A stretch of 64,000 nt of DNA from Streptomyces violaceoruber (lineage in GTDB: Bacteria > Actinomycetota > Actinomycetes > Streptomycetales > Streptomycetaceae). The notes under the pieces were generated by a model, which saw nothing but the letters and a program-made list of their open reading frames with translations, did not search any database and was not told the origin of the DNA. Position numbers and translations under genes: made by a program. The stretch is from the NCBI GenBank assembly GCA_000720805.1, contig JODI01000016.1, positions 186,001-250,000 on the forward strand, written 5' to 3'. Below are positions 32,648 through 41,830 of the stretch, piece after piece; positions within the stretch are counted from its first letter, which is position 1; each line of letters begins with the position of its first letter.

Positions 32648-34135
32648 ATGGACAGCACCGCCGGAATCACCGGAACCACTGGAACCACTCGCACTCCCAC
32701 CCCCGTGATCGTCGTGGGCTCCGGCCCCACCGGTCTCCTCCTGGCCGGTGATCTCGCCACCGCCGGCGTCCCCGTCACCCTCGTGGAGAAGCGCACCCAT
32801 GAGATCAGCAATCTCTCGCGGGCCTTCGTCGTGCATGCCCGCACCCTCGAACAACTGGACGCCCGGGGGCTGGCCGACGACGTCGAGGCGGCCGGCCGCA
32901 CCCTCGACAGCCTCCGCCTCTTCACCCGCCTCGAGCTCGACCTCGCCACCCTCCCCTCCCGCTTCAACCACCTGCTCGTCATCCCGCAGTACGAGGTCGA
33001 GAAGACCCTGGAGCGGCGAGCCGTGGCGGCAGGCGTTCAGTTCCGGTACGAGTCCGAGGTGACCGGGCTGACCCAGGACGCGGACGGGGTCACCCTCGAG
33101 GTGAGCGGACCCGGCGGGAAGGCGGAGACCCTGCGTGCCGCGTACGTCGTCGGCGCCGACGGGATGCGCAGTGCCGTCCGGAACGCGGTCGGGCTGCCTT
33201 TCCCCGGCCGCTCCGTCATCCGGTCCATCGTGCTGGCGGACGTGAAGCTCGCCGAGGAGCCCGAGTTCCTGTTCACCGCCAACGCCGTCCGTGGCGTCTT
33301 CGCCTTCCTCGCGCCCTTCGGGGACGGGTACTACCGCGTCTTCGGCTGGCACCACGGCCGCAACGTCTCCGACGACGAGCCCGTCGACCTCGACGAGATC
33401 AAGGAGATCGCCCGGATCGCCTTCGGCCGGGACTTCGGGATGCACGACGCCCGCTGGGTGTCCCGCTTCCACAGCGACGAACGCCAGGCGCCCGCGTACC
33501 GAGTGGGCCGGGTCCTCCTCGCCGGGGACGCCGCCCACGTCCACAGTCCGGCCGGCGGGCAGGGCCTGAACACCGGCCTGCAGGACGCGGCCAACCTCAG
33601 CTGGAAGCTCGCCCAGGTCGTCCACGGCCACGCGGGCCCGCGGCTCCTCGACACCTACCAGGCCGAGCGGCACCCCGTCGGCAGGTCCGTGCTGCGCAGC
33701 AGCGGCGGCCTGGTCCGGCTCGGCATGGCCAGGCGTCCTTGGACCCGTGCCCTGCGCTCCGCACTGACCGGCTTCCTCAAGGCCGCCGCCCCGGCCCGCC
33801 GCAGGATGGCCGGACAGATCACCGGCATCGGCTACAAGTACGCGGCACCCCGGGGTGCCCACCGCCTCACCGGCACCCGTGTCCCCGACGTCGCCCTGGA
33901 GAGCGGCCGCCTCTACGAGGCCCTGCGCGGCGGCCGGTTCGTCCTGATCACACCGAGGACCTTCGCGTCGTACGAGGATCAGGGCGCCGCCCGCAAGGAC
34001 CGGCTCGCGAGGGAGCACTGGGCGAGCGACCGGCGTACGGCCGTGCTGGTGCGCCCCGACGGATATGTGGCGTGGGCGGCGGACACCGCCGAGCCGGCCG
34101 CGATCGAGGCGGCCCTCGCCGCGCACGTCGGCTGA
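32648..34135 (+). CDS. FAD-dependent aromatic monooxygenase (PHBH family)
   Basis: This 495-residue flavoprotein would hydroxylate an aromatic compound with NAD(P)H and oxygen. It has the GxGxxG motif VGSGPTGLLLAGDL, the NAD(P)H/FAD DG motif VVGADGMRSAVRN and the GD motif VLLAGDAAHVHSPAGGQGLN. The last 100 residues form the C-terminal thioredoxin-like domain common to polyketide hydroxylases and rifampicin monooxygenases. GGGAGG lies 6 nt before ATG 32648-32650; a TTG 21 nt earlier is less likely. Control by the divergent TetR repressor suggests detoxification of an antibiotic or phenolic compound. Confidence 0.85.
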   Translation: MDSTAGITGTTGTTRTPTPVIVVGSGPTGLLLAGDLATAGVPVTLVEKRTHEISNLSRAFVVHARTLEQLDARGLADDVEAAGRTLDSLRLFTRLELDLATLPSRFNHLLVIPQYEVEKTLERRAVAAGVQFRYESEVTGLTQDADGVTLEVSGPGGKAETLRAAYVVGADGMRSAVRNAVGLPFPGRSVIRSIVLADVKLAEEPEFLFTANAVRGVFAFLAPFGDGYYRVFGWHHGRNVSDDEPVDLDEIKEIARIAFGRDFGMHDARWVSRFHSDERQAPAYRVGRVLLAGDAAHVHSPAGGQGLNTGLQDAANLSWKLAQVVHGHAGPRLLDTYQAERHPVGRSVLRSSGGLVRLGMARRPWTRALRSALTGFLKAAAPARRRMAGQITGIGYKYAAPRGAHRLTGTRVPDVALESGRLYEALRGGRFVLITPRTFASYEDQGAARKDRLAREHWASDRRTAVLVRPDGYVAWAADTAEPAAIEAALAAHVG

Positions 34136-34158
34136 GCCGCCCCGGAGGAGCGGGGGTC

Positions 34159-34211
34159 CGGGGTCTTGGGGCGGGGGCCGTGGACCCGGGGTCGTGGGGC
34201 GGGGGCCGTGG
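34159..34211. repeat. 28-bp tandem duplication between convergent genes
   Basis: A 25-nt G-rich unit at 34159-34183 recurs at 34187-34211 with one mismatch, just past the monooxygenase stop and up to the MarR stop. Confidence 0.75.
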
Positions 34212-34213
34212 TC

Positions 34214-34732
34214 CTACTTCTTCGCCGTCTCCGTCGACAGCAGCAACTCCCGCAGCAGGCCGACCAGTTGGCCGGCCTGTTCGGCGTCCAGGGCGGACAG
34301 GGCCTCCGTCTGGACGGCGAGGCCCGCGCCGACCGCCCGGTCGACCAGCGTCAGGCCCTCCTCGGTGAGCGTGACCTGGAGGCCGCGACGGTCGTGCGGG
34401 TCGGGGGAGCGGCGCAGCAGCCCGGCGCGTTCCAGCTTGTCGAGGCGGCCGGTCATGCCGCCGGTGGTGAGCATGAGCGTCGCCGACAACTGGCGGGGCG
34501 AGAGGGTGTACGGCTCGCCGGAGCGGCGCAGGGTGGCCAGGACGTCGAACTCGCCGCGTCCGATGCCGAGCGCCCCGTACACCTTCTCCATGCGGTCGCC
34601 CATCGCACGCGAAAGCCGGTGGATCCGGCCGAAGACCGCCATGGCGGACGTGTCGAGGTCGGGCCGCACCTCGGACCACTGCTCGATGATCGCGTCGACG
34701 GGGTCCTCGCGCCGGGCGCGCTGTGCACTCAT
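34214..34732 (-). CDS. MarR family transcriptional regulator
   Basis: This 172-residue winged-helix regulator has the MarR core: FDVLATLRRSGEPYTLSPRQL, the recognition region TTGGMTGRLDKLERAGLL, then the wing SPDPHDRRGLQVTLTEEG. It diverges from an EamA-type exporter gene that it probably controls. ATG 34730-34732 is preferred because the longer frame runs through the operator palindromes. Ligand unknown. Confidence 0.85.
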   Translation of the reverse strand: MSAQRARREDPVDAIIEQWSEVRPDLDTSAMAVFGRIHRLSRAMGDRMEKVYGALGIGRGEFDVLATLRRSGEPYTLSPRQLSATLMLTTGGMTGRLDKLERAGLLRRSPDPHDRRGLQVTLTEEGLTLVDRAVGAGLAVQTEALSALDAEQAGQLVGLLRELLLSTETAKK

Positions 34733-34764
34733 GGACCGAGTATCCGTGGGCCACCGGTCACCCG

Positions 34765-34810
34765 CAAGCAAGTAGCTTGACTGCAAGTTGCTTAGCGCTA
34801 AGCTACTTAT
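34765..34810. promoter_or_regulatory. MarR/EamA divergent promoter and operators
   Basis: A perfect 14-bp palindrome, GCTTAGCGCTAAGC (34790-34803), follows an imperfect inverted repeat AGCAAG...CTTGCT type (about 34767-34792). TTGACT (34777-34782) and TAAGCT (34799-34804), 16 nt apart, form a plausible EamA promoter that the palindrome overlaps. Confidence 0.6.
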
Positions 34811-34840
34811 CTCCAAGTCACCTTCTGAAGGGTGCCGGTC

Positions 34841-35986
34841 ATGAAGCGGCCCGCGACCGTCCTGCTCACCGCCCTCGCCCCCGTCTCCTGGGGAACCACC
34901 TACGCCGTCACCACCGAGTTCCTCCCGCCCGACCGCCCCCTGTTCACGGGGCTCATGCGCGCGCTGCCCGCCGGACTGGTCCTGCTGGCCCTCGCCCGGG
35001 TGCTGCCGCGGGGCCCGTGGTGGGGGAAGGCCGCGGTGCTCGGGGCGCTGAACATCGGCGCCTTCTTCCCGCTGCTGTTCCTGTCGGCGTACCGGATGCC
35101 GGGCGGTATGGCGGCGGTCGTCGGGTCGGTCGGCCCGCTGTTCGTCGTCGGTCTCTCGGCGCTGCTGCTGGGGCAGCGGCCGGCGGCACGGAGTGTGCTG
35201 ACCGGGGTGGTGGCCGCGTTCGGGGTGAGCCTGGTCGTGCTGAAGGCGGCCGGGGCCCTCGACACCGTGGGTGTGTCGGCCGCGCTCGCCTCGGCCGCCT
35301 CGATGTCCGCCGGTACGGTCCTGACCAAGCGCTGGGGCCGCCCGGACGGGGTCGGGCCGCTCGCGCTCACCGCCTGGCAGCTGACCGCGGGCGGACTGCT
35401 CATCGCCCCCGTCGCGCTCCTGGTCGAGGGTGCGCCGCCCGCGCTGGACGCCCGGGCGGTCGGCGGCTACCTCTACCTGGCCCTCGCGAACACGGCGGTC
35501 GCGTACTGGCTCTGGTTCCGCGGCATCGGCCGGCTCACGGCCACCCAGGTCACTTTCCTGGGCCCCCTGTCACCGCTGACCGCCGCGGTGGTCGGCTGGG
35601 CCGCGCTCGGCCAGACGCTGACGCCGGTCCAACTGACCGGCATGGCGCTGGCGTTCGGGGCGACGGTCGCCGGACAGCTCCGCATCGGCGGGGACCTGGA
35701 AAAGACGGACGGGGGCGCCCGGCGCGGTGCCGGACGCCCCCATCGCCGTACAGAAGACGGCTGGTGCTCGGACGGCTGGTGCTCAGCCGACCGCTGCTCC
35801 GACCACTCCTGCTCCGACCACTCCTACTCGGCCGCCGCGGCGTCCGCCGCCTGCGCCTTCAGTGCGCGTTCCACGCCCGCGCGGGACTCGGAGATCAGCC
35901 GCCGCAGGGCCGCGCTGGGCTCCGCGGAGGCCAGCCACTCGTCGGTCCTGCGCAGGGTCTCCTCGGAGACCTGGATCGACGGGTAG
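34841..35986 (+). CDS. EamA/DMT family exporter with abnormal C-terminal tail
   Basis: This 381-residue protein has the two EamA halves with about ten membrane helices, from TALAPVSWGTTYAV to GMALAFGATVAGQL. Such carriers export amino acids, metabolites or drugs. The transporter part ends near residue 285. The frame then runs through a terminator-like hairpin (35712-35742), a 15-bp repeat array giving GWCSD-type units, and 163 nt antisense to pepN before a stop. That tail is probably not original. AAGGG lies 8 nt before ATG 34841-34843; a GTG nine nt earlier is less likely. It is likely repressed by the divergent MarR protein. Confidence 0.8.
   Translation: MKRPATVLLTALAPVSWGTTYAVTTEFLPPDRPLFTGLMRALPAGLVLLALARVLPRGPWWGKAAVLGALNIGAFFPLLFLSAYRMPGGMAAVVGSVGPLFVVGLSALLLGQRPAARSVLTGVVAAFGVSLVVLKAAGALDTVGVSAALASAASMSAGTVLTKRWGRPDGVGPLALTAWQLTAGGLLIAPVALLVEGAPPALDARAVGGYLYLALANTAVAYWLWFRGIGRLTATQVTFLGPLSPLTAAVVGWAALGQTLTPVQLTGMALAFGATVAGQLRIGGDLEKTDGGARRGAGRPHRRTEDGWCSDGWCSADRCSDHSCSDHSYSAAAASAACAFSARSTPARDSEISRRRAALGSAEASHSSVLRRVSSETWIDG
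35712..35742. terminator. Hairpin inside the 3' end of the EamA frame
   Basis: GGGGGCG and CGCCCCC flank a further GCCCGGC/GCCGG pairing. Such a hairpin normally lies after a stop codon, but here the EamA frame reads through it, which suggests the original stop was lost. Confidence 0.5.
35758..35832 (+). repeat. Five 15-bp units between EamA and pepN
   Basis: Units of CTGGTGCTCGGACGG / CTCCTGCTCCGACCA type repeat about five times and encode GWCSD, GWCSA, DRCSD, HSCSD and HSYSA in the EamA frame. The pepN stop codon (35824-35826) lies in the last unit. Confidence 0.7.
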
Positions 35987-38412
35987 AGACCGACCGCGAT
36001 CTGCTGGGCGATCTCGTGCGAGCGGTTCTCCCAGATGTCCTTGACGACCTCGAAGTACTTGTCCGTGTACGGGGCGAGCAGTTCCCGCTGGCCGGTCTGG
36101 ACGAAGCCGCCGATGACGGCTTCCTGGACGGCGTTCGGCAGCTTGTCGGACTCGACGACCGACGCCCACGCCTCCGCCTTGGCCTCCTCGGTCGGGCGGG
36201 CGGCCCGGGCGGTGGCCGCGTGCCGCTCGCCGGCGGCCGTCTTGTCGCGCTCGTACTCGCCGGCGATCTCCGCCTCGTCGTAGCGGCCCACCGCGGCCAG
36301 CCGCTGGACGAACGACCAGCGCAGCTCGGTGTCGACGGCCAGGCCCTCGATGGTCTGCGTGCCCTCCAGCAGGGCGTCGAGCAGGTCGAGCTGCTCCGGC
36401 GTACGGGCGGTCGCGGCGAACGCCCGCGCCCAGGCCAGCTGGTGGTCGCTGCCCGGCGCCGCCGACCGCAGGTGGGCCAGCGTGGCGTCGGTCCAGCGGG
36501 TCAGCAGGGCCTCGCGTGCGGCCGGGTCGGCGTACAGCTCGATCGCCAGCTTCACCTGGCGGTGCAGCGACTGCACGACGCCGATGTCGGACTCCTTGCC
36601 GATGCCCGACAGGACGAGGGAGAGGTAGTCGCGGGTGGCGAGTTCGGCGTCCCGGGTCATGTCCCAGGCCGACGCCCAGCACAGGGCGCGGGGGAGGGAG
36701 GACTCGAAGTCGCCGAGGTGCTCGGTGACGAAGGCGAGGGACTGCTCGTCCAGGCGAACCTTCGCGTAGGAGAGGTCGTCGTCGTTCAGCAGCACCACGG
36801 CGGGACGTCGCTTGCCGACCAGCTGCGGTACGGCGGTCAGCTCGCCGTCCACGTCCAACTCGATGCGCTCGTCGCGGACCAGCTTGCCGCTGGACTCGTC
36901 GAGTTCGTACAGACCGACCGCGATCCGGTGCGGACGCAGCGTCGGCTCGCCCTTGGCGCCGGCGGGCAGGGCGGGGGCCTCCTGGCGGATCGCGAAGGAC
37001 GTGACGACACCGCCCGCGTCCGTCTCGATCTGCGGACGCAGGACGTTGATGCCGGCGGTCTCCAGCCACGCCTTCGACCAGGACTTCAGGTCACGCCCGG
37101 AGGTCGTCTCCAGGGCGCCCAGCAGGTCGGACAGGCGCGTGTTGCCGTACGCGTGCGCCTTGAAGTACGCCTGTACGCCCGCGAAGAACTCGTCCTCGCC
37201 GACGTACGCGACGAGCTGCTTCAGCACGGAGGCGCCCTTGGCGTACGTGATGCCGTCGAAGTTGACCAGGACGTCGTCCAGGTCGCTGATGTCCGCCATG
37301 ATCGGGTGCGTGGAGGGCAGCTGGTCCTGCCGGTACGCCCAGGTCTTCATGGAGTTGGCGAACGTCGTCCAGGAGTGCGGCCAGCGCGAGCCGGGCGCGG
37401 CGGCCTGGCAGGCGATGGAGGTGTAGGTGGCGAACGACTCGTTCAGCCACAGGTCGTTCCACCACTCCATGGTGACCAGGTCGCCGAACCACATGTGGGC
37501 CAGCTCGTGCAGGATGGTCTCGGCGCGCACCTCGTACGCGGCGTCGGTCACCTTCGACCGGAACACGTACTGGTCGCGGATGGTCACCGCGCCCGCGTTC
37601 TCCATCGCGCCCGCGTTGAACTCCGGCACGAACAGCTGGTCGTACTTCTTGAAGGGGTACGCGTAGTCGAACTTCTCCTGGAACCAGTCGAAGCCCTGCC
37701 GGGTGACCTCGAAGATGGCGTCCGAGTCGAGGTGTTCGGCGAGCGAGGGCCGGCAGTAGATGCCGAGCGGCACCGACTGGCCGTCCTTCTCGTACACGCT
37801 GTGCACCGAGTGGTACGGGCCGACGATCAGCGCGGTGATGTACGTCGAGATGCGCGGCGTCGGCTCGAAGGTCCAGACGCTGTCCTTCGGCTCCGGGGTG
37901 GGCGAGTTGGAGATGACCGTCCAGCCCTCCGGCGCCCGCACGGTGAACTGGAAGGTCGCCTTCAGGTCGGGCTGCTCGAAGCTCGCGAAGACCCTGCGCG
38001 CGTCCGGCACCTCGAACTGGGTGTAGAGGTAGGCCTGGTTGTCGACCGGGTCGACGAACCGGTGCAACCCCTCACCGGTGTTGGTGTATGCGCAGTCGGC
38101 GACGACCCGCAGGATGTTGCGGCCCTCCAGCAGCCCGGGCAGCGTGATCCGGGAGTCCGCGAAGAGCTCGGCGGGGTCGAGTTGGTCACCGTTGAGGGCG
38201 ATCTCGTGAACGGTCGGGGCGACCAGGTCGATGAAGGACTCCGCGGCGCCGTCCGCGTCGCTCTCGGCGACATCGAAGCGCACCGTGGTCACGGACCTGT
38301 AGGTACCGCCCTCCTGCGCGCCGGAGAGGTCGAGTTCGATCTCGTACGAGTCAACGGTGAGCAGCTTCGCCCGCTGCTGCGCCTCTTCGCGAGTCAGGTT
38401 GGTGCCAGGCAC
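35824..38412 (-). CDS. pepN: Aminopeptidase N (first paralogue)
   Basis: This 862-residue M1 zinc aminopeptidase removes N-terminal residues from peptides in the cytoplasm. The substrate-binding GAMENAG and zinc motif HELAHMWFGD with the downstream glutamate in NESFATY are intact. The C-terminal helical ERAP1-like domain is present, so the length is normal. GTG 38410-38412 begins MPGTNLTREEA, matched by the paralogue at 50224-52806 (MPGQNLSRDEA). The frame has strong codon bias throughout. Its 3' end overlaps the EamA tail by 163 nt on the other strand. Confidence 0.93.
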   Translation of the reverse strand: MPGTNLTREEAQQRAKLLTVDSYEIELDLSGAQEGGTYRSVTTVRFDVAESDADGAAESFIDLVAPTVHEIALNGDQLDPAELFADSRITLPGLLEGRNILRVVADCAYTNTGEGLHRFVDPVDNQAYLYTQFEVPDARRVFASFEQPDLKATFQFTVRAPEGWTVISNSPTPEPKDSVWTFEPTPRISTYITALIVGPYHSVHSVYEKDGQSVPLGIYCRPSLAEHLDSDAIFEVTRQGFDWFQEKFDYAYPFKKYDQLFVPEFNAGAMENAGAVTIRDQYVFRSKVTDAAYEVRAETILHELAHMWFGDLVTMEWWNDLWLNESFATYTSIACQAAAPGSRWPHSWTTFANSMKTWAYRQDQLPSTHPIMADISDLDDVLVNFDGITYAKGASVLKQLVAYVGEDEFFAGVQAYFKAHAYGNTRLSDLLGALETTSGRDLKSWSKAWLETAGINVLRPQIETDAGGVVTSFAIRQEAPALPAGAKGEPTLRPHRIAVGLYELDESSGKLVRDERIELDVDGELTAVPQLVGKRRPAVVLLNDDDLSYAKVRLDEQSLAFVTEHLGDFESSLPRALCWASAWDMTRDAELATRDYLSLVLSGIGKESDIGVVQSLHRQVKLAIELYADPAAREALLTRWTDATLAHLRSAAPGSDHQLAWARAFAATARTPEQLDLLDALLEGTQTIEGLAVDTELRWSFVQRLAAVGRYDEAEIAGEYERDKTAAGERHAATARAARPTEEAKAEAWASVVESDKLPNAVQEAVIGGFVQTGQRELLAPYTDKYFEVVKDIWENRSHEIAQQIAVGLYPSIQVSEETLRRTDEWLASAEPSAALRRLISESRAGVERALKAQAADAAAAE

Positions 38413-38524
38413 GCGGTCATCTCCTCGTCATGGGGTGGTTCGGCCATCCTTCCACGGGAGGTACGGGGAAGGCGATGTCCGTTTACCGCCGGTGGGCGGG
38501 TCGGACGGGCACCAGCCTGAGGAG

Positions 38525-38572
38525 ATGACGACAGGCATGACGACAGACATGACGACAGACATGACGACGTAC
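38525..38572 (+). repeat. 12-bp tandem repeat with reiterated start codons
   Basis: ATGACGACAGGC, ATGACGACAGAC twice and ATGACGACGTAC lie head to tail at the start of the DUF1203 gene, so start codons recur every 12 nt. Confidence 0.85.
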
Positions 38573-39037
38573 CTCGCACACCCGGTCGACCGGGTGGCCC
38601 TGAAGGAACTGCGCGTGATCGACGACGCGGGACGCGAGACGGTCCCCGTCACCGACGACGAGGGCGGCGCCCCCCTCCGCTGCTGCCTGCGCCGCAGCGA
38701 ACCGGGAGAGCGCATCGCCCTGGTCTCCTACGCCCCGTTGCGCCGCTGGGCGGCGGAGACGGGCGTCGATCCAGGGGCGTACGACGAGCAGGGCCCCGTC
38801 TTCATCCACGCGGAGGAATGCGCGGGACAGGAGGGCGACGGCCTGCCCTTCGCCGACGAGCACCGGACGGTCCGCCGGTACTCGGGGGAGGGGCACATTC
38901 TGGGCGGGCGGCTGGTGAAGGGGCCCGAGGCGCTCGAGGCGGCCTTCGCGGAGGCGTTCGCCGATCCGGAGGTGGCGGTGGTACATGTGCGGGCGGTGGA
39001 GTACGGGTGTTTCCTCTATGCGGTGGGCAGGGGGTAG
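38525..39037 (+). CDS. DUF1203 family protein
   Basis: This 170-residue cytoplasmic protein matches the DUF1203 family (RCCLRRSEPGERIALVSYAP, VFIHAEECAG, VVHVRAVEYGCFLYAVGR). The function is unknown. Several Cys and His residues are conserved within these blocks. Four 12-bp repeats at the 5' end give four possible ATG starts in frame (38525, 38537, 38549, 38561), encoding MTTG, MTTD, MTTD and MTTY. GAGGAG at 38519-38524 touches the first ATG, so 38537, 12 nt away, may be the working start. Confidence 0.75.
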   Translation: MTTGMTTDMTTDMTTYLAHPVDRVALKELRVIDDAGRETVPVTDDEGGAPLRCCLRRSEPGERIALVSYAPLRRWAAETGVDPGAYDEQGPVFIHAEECAGQEGDGLPFADEHRTVRRYSGEGHILGGRLVKGPEALEAAFAEAFADPEVAVVHVRAVEYGCFLYAVGRG

Positions 39038-39092
39038 TCGCCGCGCGGTGGTACCAGACGCGGCGCTGCGGCGGCATCCGGCTCTCCGAGTA

Positions 39093-39141
39093 CGCGGAAG
39101 GGGGCGCCCACCGGTGTGACCGGTGGGCGCCCCCTTCCGCG
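39093..39141. terminator. 22-bp perfect hairpin between DUF1203 and asd
   Basis: A 22-nt arm beginning CGCGGAAGGGGGCGCCC pairs perfectly with its complement across a TGTGA loop. It lies between convergent stops and should end both transcripts. Confidence 0.85.
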
Positions 39142-39157
39142 TGCGTACGGACCGGCG

Positions 39158-40504
<1,347 letters not shown>

Positions 40505-41041
40505 GTGCTGCGCAGGAAGGCCCGCCGCGCCCACGGGGACGTAGGGGACGGGCTCGACGACCCGCTGGACGCGGCTCAGGAACGCCGGGTGCGAGCGGTG
40601 CTCGCCCTGGGCGGGGTGCCGCAGGCGGACCTGCCGGACGGGGTGCAGCAGGTCCGCCTGCGGTTGCTGGAGCGGGTGGCGCGCGGGGACGAGGCGCCGC
40701 GTGACGTGTCCGCGTGGGCGGCGGTCGTCGCCTCCAACCTGGCCGTGGACTGGCACCGGGCCAAGCGCCGCCAGGAACGCGTCGGCGAACGCCTGGCCTC
40801 CCTGCGTCAGGTGGAACACCCCTCCGGCGAGGACACCAGCCTGCTCTCCCTCGCCGTCGCCCGGGGCCTGGACGAGCTGCCCGACGCCCAGCGCCAGGTC
40901 GTCGTCCTGCGCTTCTACGCCGACCTGCCGGTGCGCGGGATCGCCGAGGAGCTCGGCATCCCGGAGGGCACGGTCAAGAGCAGGCTGCACACGGCGGTCC
41001 GGGCCCTGCGGGCCCGTCTGCACGAGGACGAGGTGGTGTGA
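40505..41041 (+). CDS. ECF/SigE-type sigma factor
   Basis: This 178-residue sigma factor has a region 2 (RLLERVARGDEAPRDVSAW, AAVVASNLAVDWHRAKRR) and region 4 (LDELPDAQRQVVVLRFYADL, GIPEGTVKSRLHTAVRAL). GTG 40505-40507 has GGAGGG six bases upstream and is preferred over GTGs at 40487 and 40499. The following gene begins 1 nt after its stop and encodes a membrane protein that could be its anti-sigma factor. Confidence 0.82.
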   Translation: MLRRKARRAHGDVGDGLDDPLDAAQERRVRAVLALGGVPQADLPDGVQQVRLRLLERVARGDEAPRDVSAWAAVVASNLAVDWHRAKRRQERVGERLASLRQVEHPSGEDTSLLSLAVARGLDELPDAQRQVVVLRFYADLPVRGIAEELGIPEGTVKSRLHTAVRALRARLHEDEVV

Positions 41042-41042
41042 C

Positions 41043-41768
41043 ATGACCGCCGACCACGAGGGACCCGCCGGCCTGGACGGCCTGATGGCCGCACTCACCG
41101 ACGATCCGCTCCCGGACGAGGCCCGCGCGGACGCCGCCTTCCTGGCGGAGCACCGGGCGGCCCAGGCCGATCTCGCGGTGCTGCGGGAACAGCTCGGGAT
41201 CATCGGCAACGCCCTCGGGGAACCCCCGCCGGCTGTGAAGCCCGTTCCCGTACGTCCCGTGCGTCCCCCACGGACCCGCCGGCGTGCCCGCGACCTCGCC
41301 TTCGGCACCCTCGCGGTGGCCGCCGTCGCGGCCGTGCTGTCGGGCATGGCCTGGCTGCTGACGCAGGCGGGGGGAGGCGTCGGCGCCGCCTCGGACAGCG
41401 GCGGTGACAGCGCGGCGTCCAAGCAGGTCTCCGGCGCACGCTTCGGCAGCCCCCGCTATCTGGCCTGCGCCCGCACGGTCGCCGAGGGCACGGTCACCCG
41501 CCTCGAACAGCTCCCCGACGACGAACAGCTGCTCGTCACCGTGCGCGTGACCCGCTCCTACAAACCGGCGAAGAGCCGGGACGAGCTGACCTACGCGGTC
41601 GGCCGGTACGACGTCCCCGACCTGGCGAAGGGCGACCAGGTACTGCTCGGCGTGCCCGACGACACCACCACGCCGGACCACTGGGTGGTCGGCGAGCAGG
41701 AGGTCGCCCGGGAACGGGCCGGGATCATCGCGTCGCTGCCCGAGTCACGCGCGATCACCTGCGGATGA
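41043..41768 (+). CDS. Membrane-anchored partner of sigma factor, possible anti-sigma
   Basis: This 241-residue protein has a cytoplasmic domain of about 80 residues (DEARADAAFLAEHRAAQADL), one membrane helix (about 86-106) and an extracellular domain of about 130 residues with two cysteines (LACART, ITCG). It lacks the HxxxCxxC zinc motif of common anti-sigma factors. The topology and the 1-nt spacing from the sigma gene favour a regulatory role, but the external part could also bind a ligand directly. Confidence 0.7.
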   Translation: MTADHEGPAGLDGLMAALTDDPLPDEARADAAFLAEHRAAQADLAVLREQLGIIGNALGEPPPAVKPVPVRPVRPPRTRRRARDLAFGTLAVAAVAAVLSGMAWLLTQAGGGVGAASDSGGDSAASKQVSGARFGSPRYLACARTVAEGTVTRLEQLPDDEQLLVTVRVTRSYKPAKSRDELTYAVGRYDVPDLAKGDQVLLGVPDDTTTPDHWVVGEQEVARERAGIIASLPESRAITCG

Positions 41769-41780
41769 GCCCATGAGGAA

Positions 41781-41812
41781 GGGGCGGGCGCCCAGGCACG
41801 GGCGCCCGCCCC
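41781..41812. terminator. 13-bp perfect hairpin between convergent genes
   Basis: GGGGCGGGCGCCC and GGGCGCCCGCCCC pair across a 6-nt loop between the membrane-protein stop and the S8 protease stop. Confidence 0.85.
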
Positions 41813-41830
41813 TCAGCCGTACCGGATCGG

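Noticed and set aside
38357..38524. Upstream extension of the DUF1203 frame
   Set aside because: The extra codons run through the pepN start region and lack codon bias.
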